From Jatrophihabitans sp. (lineage in GTDB: Bacteria; Actinomycetota; Actinomycetes; Mycobacteriales; Jatrophihabitantaceae), in NCBI GenBank assembly GCA_025966255.1, contig JAOPVG010000301.1, positions 1-10,521 on the forward strand: a DNA stretch of 10,521 bases, in the 5' to 3' direction. Made by a program: the position numbers and the translations under genes. Every line of letters begins with the position of its first letter. The stretch's first letter is position 1. This document shows positions 7,285 to 10,521 of this stretch, piece by piece. The notes beneath the pieces were generated by a model, which was given only the letters and a program-made list of their open reading frames with translations, was not told the origin of the DNA and ran no database searches.

Positions 7285-7982
7285 CTGAGCAACCTCCCAT
7301 CCGGACGCTGGTGGTCGACGACGACTTCCGCGTCGCGCAGATCCATGCCACCAGCGTGGAGCGGATCGACGGGTTCGTCTGCGTCGGGCAGGCGCACACG
7401 GCGGCCCAAGCTCGCGAACTGATCAAGACCGAACAACCCGATCTGCTGATGCTCGACATCTATCTGCCCGACGAGGACGGCCTGAGCCTGCTCCGCTCAC
7501 TGACCGGAGCCGGCGCCGCCCCGGACTGCATCTTCATCACGGCCGCGCGGGATCTCGACTCCGTCCGCGCGGCCATCGGACTCGGCGCGATGTACTACCT
7601 CGTCAAGCCGTTCGGCTTCGGCCAGCTGAAGGACAAGCTGGAGAGTTACCGCCGCTGGCGCGGTCAGGTCACGAGCGCCGCGCCGGGTAGTGAGGCTGAT
7701 CAGGCCACCGTCGATTCGCTCTACGATCTGCTGCGCCAGCCCGCCAGCGGCACGTCGAAACCGCGGCTGCTCCCGCCGACGATGGCCAAGATCCTGCAAG
7801 CCGTGCAAGGCGCCGACGGCCCCGTCGGCGCCAGCTCGATCGCCGCCCAGCTCGGGTTCAGCCGACCCACCGCGCAGCGTTACCTGACCGAGCTGCACCG
7901 GCGGGGCGCGCTGGACCTGGAACTCGAGTACGGCACCACCGGCCGCCCGATCAACCTCTACCGCCCGGCGCGCCGCGAGTAG
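7281..7982 (+). CDS. CitB/DcuR-family response regulator
   Basis: A 233-residue DNA-binding partner of the kinase, co-translated through an ATGA overlap. The receiver domain (about 7-120) has the acidic pocket Asp13/Asp14, the phospho-acceptor Asp59 in LLMLDIYLPDEDG, Thr87 in FITAARD and Lys109 in YLVKPF. Residues of about 160-230 form the helix-turn-helix domain of the CitB/DcuR/CitT type, with SSIAAQLGFSRPTAQRYLTELHRRGAL (about 185-211) as the helix-turn-helix and a GRPINLYRP wing. It probably binds the region between the kinase and the importer operon, where GTTGTG repeats lie. Its stop is only 9 bp from the convergent hypD stop, so read-through into hypD antisense is likely unless termination is factor-dependent. 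Confidence 0.94.
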   Translation: MTEQPPIRTLVVDDDFRVAQIHATSVERIDGFVCVGQAHTAAQARELIKTEQPDLLMLDIYLPDEDGLSLLRSLTGAGAAPDCIFITAARDLDSVRAAIGLGAMYYLVKPFGFGQLKDKLESYRRWRGQVTSAAPGSEADQATVDSLYDLLRQPASGTSKPRLLPPTMAKILQAVQGADGPVGASSIAAQLGFSRPTAQRYLTELHRRGALDLELEYGTTGRPINLYRPARRE

Positions 7983-7991
7983 GGCGTGCGG

Positions 7992-9128
7992 TTATCTCGT
8001 CTGACTGGAGTTCCCGACGAGGAGCGCGGTCTCGCGGTGCAGCCGGCCGAAGTTGTAGTACGCCGCGCACGCGCCCTCGGGCGACACCATGCAGGTGCCG
8101 ATCGGCGTCTCGGGCGTGCAGGCGGTTCCGAAGACCTTGCACTCCCAGGGCTTGATGACGCCCTTCAACACCTCGCCGCACTGGCACGCCTTCGGGTCCG
8201 CGACCCGCACGCCGGGCATGTCGTAGCGCAGCTCGGCGTCGAAGTCCGCGTAGTTGGCGTTGAGCTTGAGCGCGCTCTGGCTGATGAAGCCGAGCCCGCG
8301 CCACTCGAAGTGCGGACGGAGCTCGAACACCTCGGCCAGCAGAGCGATCGCCTGCGGGTTGCCGTCGTCCCGCACTACCCGGCCGTACTGGTTCTCGACC
8401 TCGCAGCGGCCGTCCCGGATCTGCGCCAACAGCATGTACACCGACTGCAGGATGTCCAGCGGCTCGAATCCGGCGACCACGATCGGCTTGCCGTAGACCT
8501 CGGGCACGAACCGGTACGGCCGGTTGCCGACGACGGTCGACACGTGACCCGGGCCGAGGAACCCGTTCAGCCGGAGATCGGGCGAATCCAGGATCGCCTT
8601 GATCGGCGGCACGATCGTGACGTGGTTGCAGAAGACGGTGAAGTTCTTGACGCCCAGTTCCTTGGCTCGCACGAGGGTCACCGCGGTTGACGGCGCCGTC
8701 GTCTCGAAGCCGACGGCGAAGAACACCACCTCCTTGTCCGGGTTCTCGATGGCGATGCGCAGCGCGTCGAGCGGTGAGTAGACGAACCGTGCGTCGGCAC
8801 CGCGGGCCTTCGCGTCGAGCAGACTCCCGGTGCTGCCGGGCACCCGCATCATGTCCCCGAACGACGTGAAGATCATGCCCGGCTTCTCCGCGAGCCAGAT
8901 TGCGTCGTCGATGCGGCCCATCGGGATCACGCACACCGGGCAGCCCGGTCCGTGCACCAGCTCGACCCCGGCCGGCAGGATGTGCTCGATGCCGTGCCGG
9001 TAGATGGTGTGGGTGTGACCGCCGCACACCTCCATGAACTTGAACTCGTCATCGGCGGTCAGGTCGGTGATCGACTTGACCAGGGCGCGGGCGGCCGCCG
9101 GATCGCGGAATTCGTCGACGAACTTCAT
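7992..9128 (-). CDS. hypD: HypD, [NiFe]-hydrogenase Fe(CN)2CO cofactor assembly protein
   Basis: A 378-residue cytoplasmic iron-sulfur scaffold protein. With HypC it holds the iron while cyanide from HypE and CO are added, before transfer to the hydrogenase large subunit. The conserved active-site motifs are present: CGGHTH with Cys35 (35-40), GPGCPVC with Cys63 and Cys66 (60-66), a GFETTAPSTA segment (140-149) and GPGHVST (192-198). The C-terminal domain has Cys315, Cys317, Cys330, Cys337, Cys346 and Cys354, which include the ligands of the [4Fe-4S] cluster. Length matches E. coli HypD (about 373). The ATG at 9126-9128 has AGGAG 5 nt upstream; its RBS touches the hypC stop, so the two are co-translated. 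It is the last hyp gene before a convergent regulator gene. Confidence 0.97.
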   Translation of the reverse strand: MKFVDEFRDPAAARALVKSITDLTADDEFKFMEVCGGHTHTIYRHGIEHILPAGVELVHGPGCPVCVIPMGRIDDAIWLAEKPGMIFTSFGDMMRVPGSTGSLLDAKARGADARFVYSPLDALRIAIENPDKEVVFFAVGFETTAPSTAVTLVRAKELGVKNFTVFCNHVTIVPPIKAILDSPDLRLNGFLGPGHVSTVVGNRPYRFVPEVYGKPIVVAGFEPLDILQSVYMLLAQIRDGRCEVENQYGRVVRDDGNPQAIALLAEVFELRPHFEWRGLGFISQSALKLNANYADFDAELRYDMPGVRVADPKACQCGEVLKGVIKPWECKVFGTACTPETPIGTCMVSPEGACAAYYNFGRLHRETALLVGNSSQTR

Positions 9129-9136
9129 GACAGCTC

Positions 9137-9406
9137 CTAGATCGCGGTCGAATCGAAGGCGGAGATCTCGTCGTAGTACGACTGGCCCATCTGTTTCACG
9201 GCCTCGAGCGTCAGGTCGGCCTCGTGCTGATCGATCTTCGCCATCGCGAACCCGACGTGCACCAGGACCCAGTCCCCCGGTAACAGGTTCTGCTCGGCGA
9301 GCAGCCGCACGCTGATCGTGCGCCGAATGCCATTGACCTCGACCTTGGCCAGATACGCGTCAGCATCGACGATCTCGACCACCTGGCCGGGAATTCCGAG
9401 ACACAT
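9137..9406 (-). CDS. hypC: HypC/HybG-family hydrogenase maturation chaperone
   Basis: An 89-residue chaperone that binds HypD, carries the Fe(CN)2CO unit and delivers it to the hydrogenase large-subunit precursor. The N-terminus MCLGIPGQV is diagnostic; Cys2 becomes N-terminal after Met removal and binds iron. The OB-fold core continues with GDWVLVHVGFAMAKID (44-59), including the conserved His50. The ATG at 9404-9406 is fixed by this motif and by AAGGAG 5 nt upstream; the same frame stays open further upstream but only as a shadow of hypE. The gene follows hypE after 44 bp and precedes hypD by 8 bp. Length is normal for the family. Confidence 0.97.
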   Translation of the reverse strand: MCLGIPGQVVEIVDADAYLAKVEVNGIRRTISVRLLAEQNLLPGDWVLVHVGFAMAKIDQHEADLTLEAVKQMGQSYYDEISAFDSTAI

Positions 9407-9450
9407 GGTGACTCCTTCGGCGTTTGAGACAGGTTCGTCGGGGCAGGGGA

Positions 9451-10521
9451 TCAGCAGATGCGGGGCAACGGGTCGCCGACGAGCATGTCGACGATGCGGC
9501 TGCCGCCGAAGGCGGTCCGGAGGGCCACCACGCCCTCGGGCTCGGCCAGGATCTCGCCGATCACCGTGGCGTCGGCGCCGAGCGGGTGGGTGCGCAGCGC
9601 CGCTACCGCGGCTTCGGCTTCGTCCGGTGCCACCACTGCGACGAACTTGCCTTCGTTCGCCACGTAGATCGGGTCGATGCCCAGCAGGTCGCAAGCGCCC
9701 TGCACCATCGGTGCCACGGGGAGCAACTGCTCGTCGAGGATCACCGCGAGCCCGGCGTCCTGAGCCAGCTCGTTGCAGATGGTGCCGAGACCTCCGCGCG
9801 TCGGGTCGCGCATCCACCTGGTGGCCGGCGCGGCGGCGAGCAGCAGTTCGACCAGCTCGTGCACGGGCGCGGTGTCCGATTCGATCTCGGCCTCGATGTC
9901 GAGGTCACCGCGCGCCATCATCACCGACATGCCGTGATCTCCGAGCGTGCCGGACAGCACGAGCCGGTCACCGGGGCGGACCTTCGCCGCCGACAGTTCC
10001 CGGCCGGCCGGGATGATCCCCACGCCGGTGGTCGTGATGTACAACCCGTCGGCGGCCCCCTGCGGGACGACCTTGGTATCGCCGGTGACCAGAAGTACGC
10101 CGGCTTCGCGGGCGGCCGCAGCCATGTCGGCGACGATCTCACGCAGCTCGGCGATGGGCAGCCCCTCGGCGATGACGAAGGCCGCCGAGAGCCACTGCGG
10201 TTTCGCGCCGCTCACGGCCAGATCGTTGACGGTGCCGTGCACGGCGAGCTGGCCGATCGAGCCACCGGGAAAGCGGCGCGGCGAGACGACGAACGAGTCC
10301 GTGCTGAAGGCGAGCCGCTCACCGGACGGCAGGGTGAGCACGGCGCCGTCGCCGAGTTGCTCGAGCTCGGGATTGCGGAACGCCTCGAGGAACACCGAGT
10401 CGACGAGCGCCGCGGACGACTTGCCGCCGGCGCCGTGGGCGAGGGTGACGACTTCCTCGAGCAGGCGCGGGCGGCGCTTGCGGAAGCTGGTGATGCGTTC
10501 GAGTACCCGGTCCTCTCGCGA
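9451..10521 (-). CDS. hypE: HypE, carbamoyl-phosphate-derived cyanide donor for [NiFe]-hydrogenase; N-terminus cut by window edge
   Basis: A PurM-like ATPase that dehydrates a C-terminal Cys-thiocarboxamide, made by HypF, to thiocyanate and passes the cyanide to HypC-HypD. The frame runs 356 codons from the right edge to TGA at 9451-9453. Family features are LAHGAGGK early on, STDSFVV, FPGGSIGQLAVHGTVNDLAVSGA with the metal/ATP-binding Asp, the RDPTRGGLG motif, and the essential C-terminal PRIC, whose Cys carries the cyano group. The part before LAHGAGGK extends at least 25 residues, is rich in Arg and Glu, and reaches the edge without an obvious start, so the true start lies outside. This longer N-terminus differs from E. 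coli HypE. It is the most upstream hyp gene visible. Confidence 0.96.
   Translation of the reverse strand, partial: SREDRVLERITSFRKRRPRLLEEVVTLAHGAGGKSSAALVDSVFLEAFRNPELEQLGDGAVLTLPSGERLAFSTDSFVVSPRRFPGGSIGQLAVHGTVNDLAVSGAKPQWLSAAFVIAEGLPIAELREIVADMAAAAREAGVLLVTGDTKVVPQGAADGLYITTTGVGIIPAGRELSAAKVRPGDRLVLSGTLGDHGMSVMMARGDLDIEAEIESDTAPVHELVELLLAAAPATRWMRDPTRGGLGTICNELAQDAGLAVILDEQLLPVAPMVQGACDLLGIDPIYVANEGKFVAVVAPDEAEAAVAALRTHPLGADATVIGEILAEPEGVVALRTAFGGSRIVDMLVGDPLPRIC

Noticed and set aside
9137..9817. A 226-residue version of HypC with a long N-terminal extension
   Set aside because: The extension is an out-of-frame reading of hypE; the MCLGIPG motif and the AAGGAG site fix the start at 9406.
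1..10521. CRISPR arrays, tRNA or rRNA genes, transposases, attachment sites
   Set aside because: Looked for and not seen; the only direct repeats are short motifs in promoter regions, and gene content and base use look uniform.

Overview
The window comes from a high-GC actinobacterium. Third codon positions are almost always G or C, GTG starts are common, and the proteins resemble those of Mycobacteriales such as Mycobacterium, Gordonia, Rhodococcus or Williamsia. That placement is inference; no rRNA or other phylogenetic marker is present. The window holds ten genes in four blocks, and nearly all of it is coding. I saw no RNA genes, mobile elements or CRISPR array.

Block 1 (1-2395) is a divergent drug-efflux pair. 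A 14-TM DHA2-type MFS exporter (minus strand, C-terminus cut by the left edge) is read away from a TetR-family regulator (plus strand). The 107-bp gap between them carries a perfect 17-bp palindrome that is very likely the TetR operator, plus a second inverted repeat. A strong 14-bp-stem hairpin (2511-2545) terminates the TetR gene and the converging ABC operon.

Block 2 (2560-5415, minus) is a three-gene ABC importer operon of the NitT/TauT/SsuABC (NMT1) type: ATPase, then permease (4-bp GTGA overlap), then lipoprotein binding protein. Its leader can fold so that the ATPase ribosome-binding site is paired.

Block 3 (5668-7982, plus) is divergent from block 2. It encodes a CitA/DcuS-type sensor kinase and a CitB/DcuR-type response regulator, overlapping by 4 bp. 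The 252-bp shared regulatory region holds four GTTGTG motifs 27-30 bp apart and a short palindrome. The simplest reading is that the kinase senses a small carboxylate-like ligand and the regulator controls the neighbouring importer.

Block 4 (7992-10521, minus) is part of a [NiFe]-hydrogenase maturation operon in the order hypE-hypC-hypD. HypE is cut at its N-terminus by the right edge. These proteins build the Fe(CN)2CO group, so the genome should encode a [NiFe]-hydrogenase, probably further right. hypD converges on the response-regulator gene with only 9 bp between the stop codons.

Nothing here is clearly a new system. The most interesting part is the pairing of a CitA/CitB-type two-component system with an NMT1-type ABC importer, and the structured regulatory region between them.
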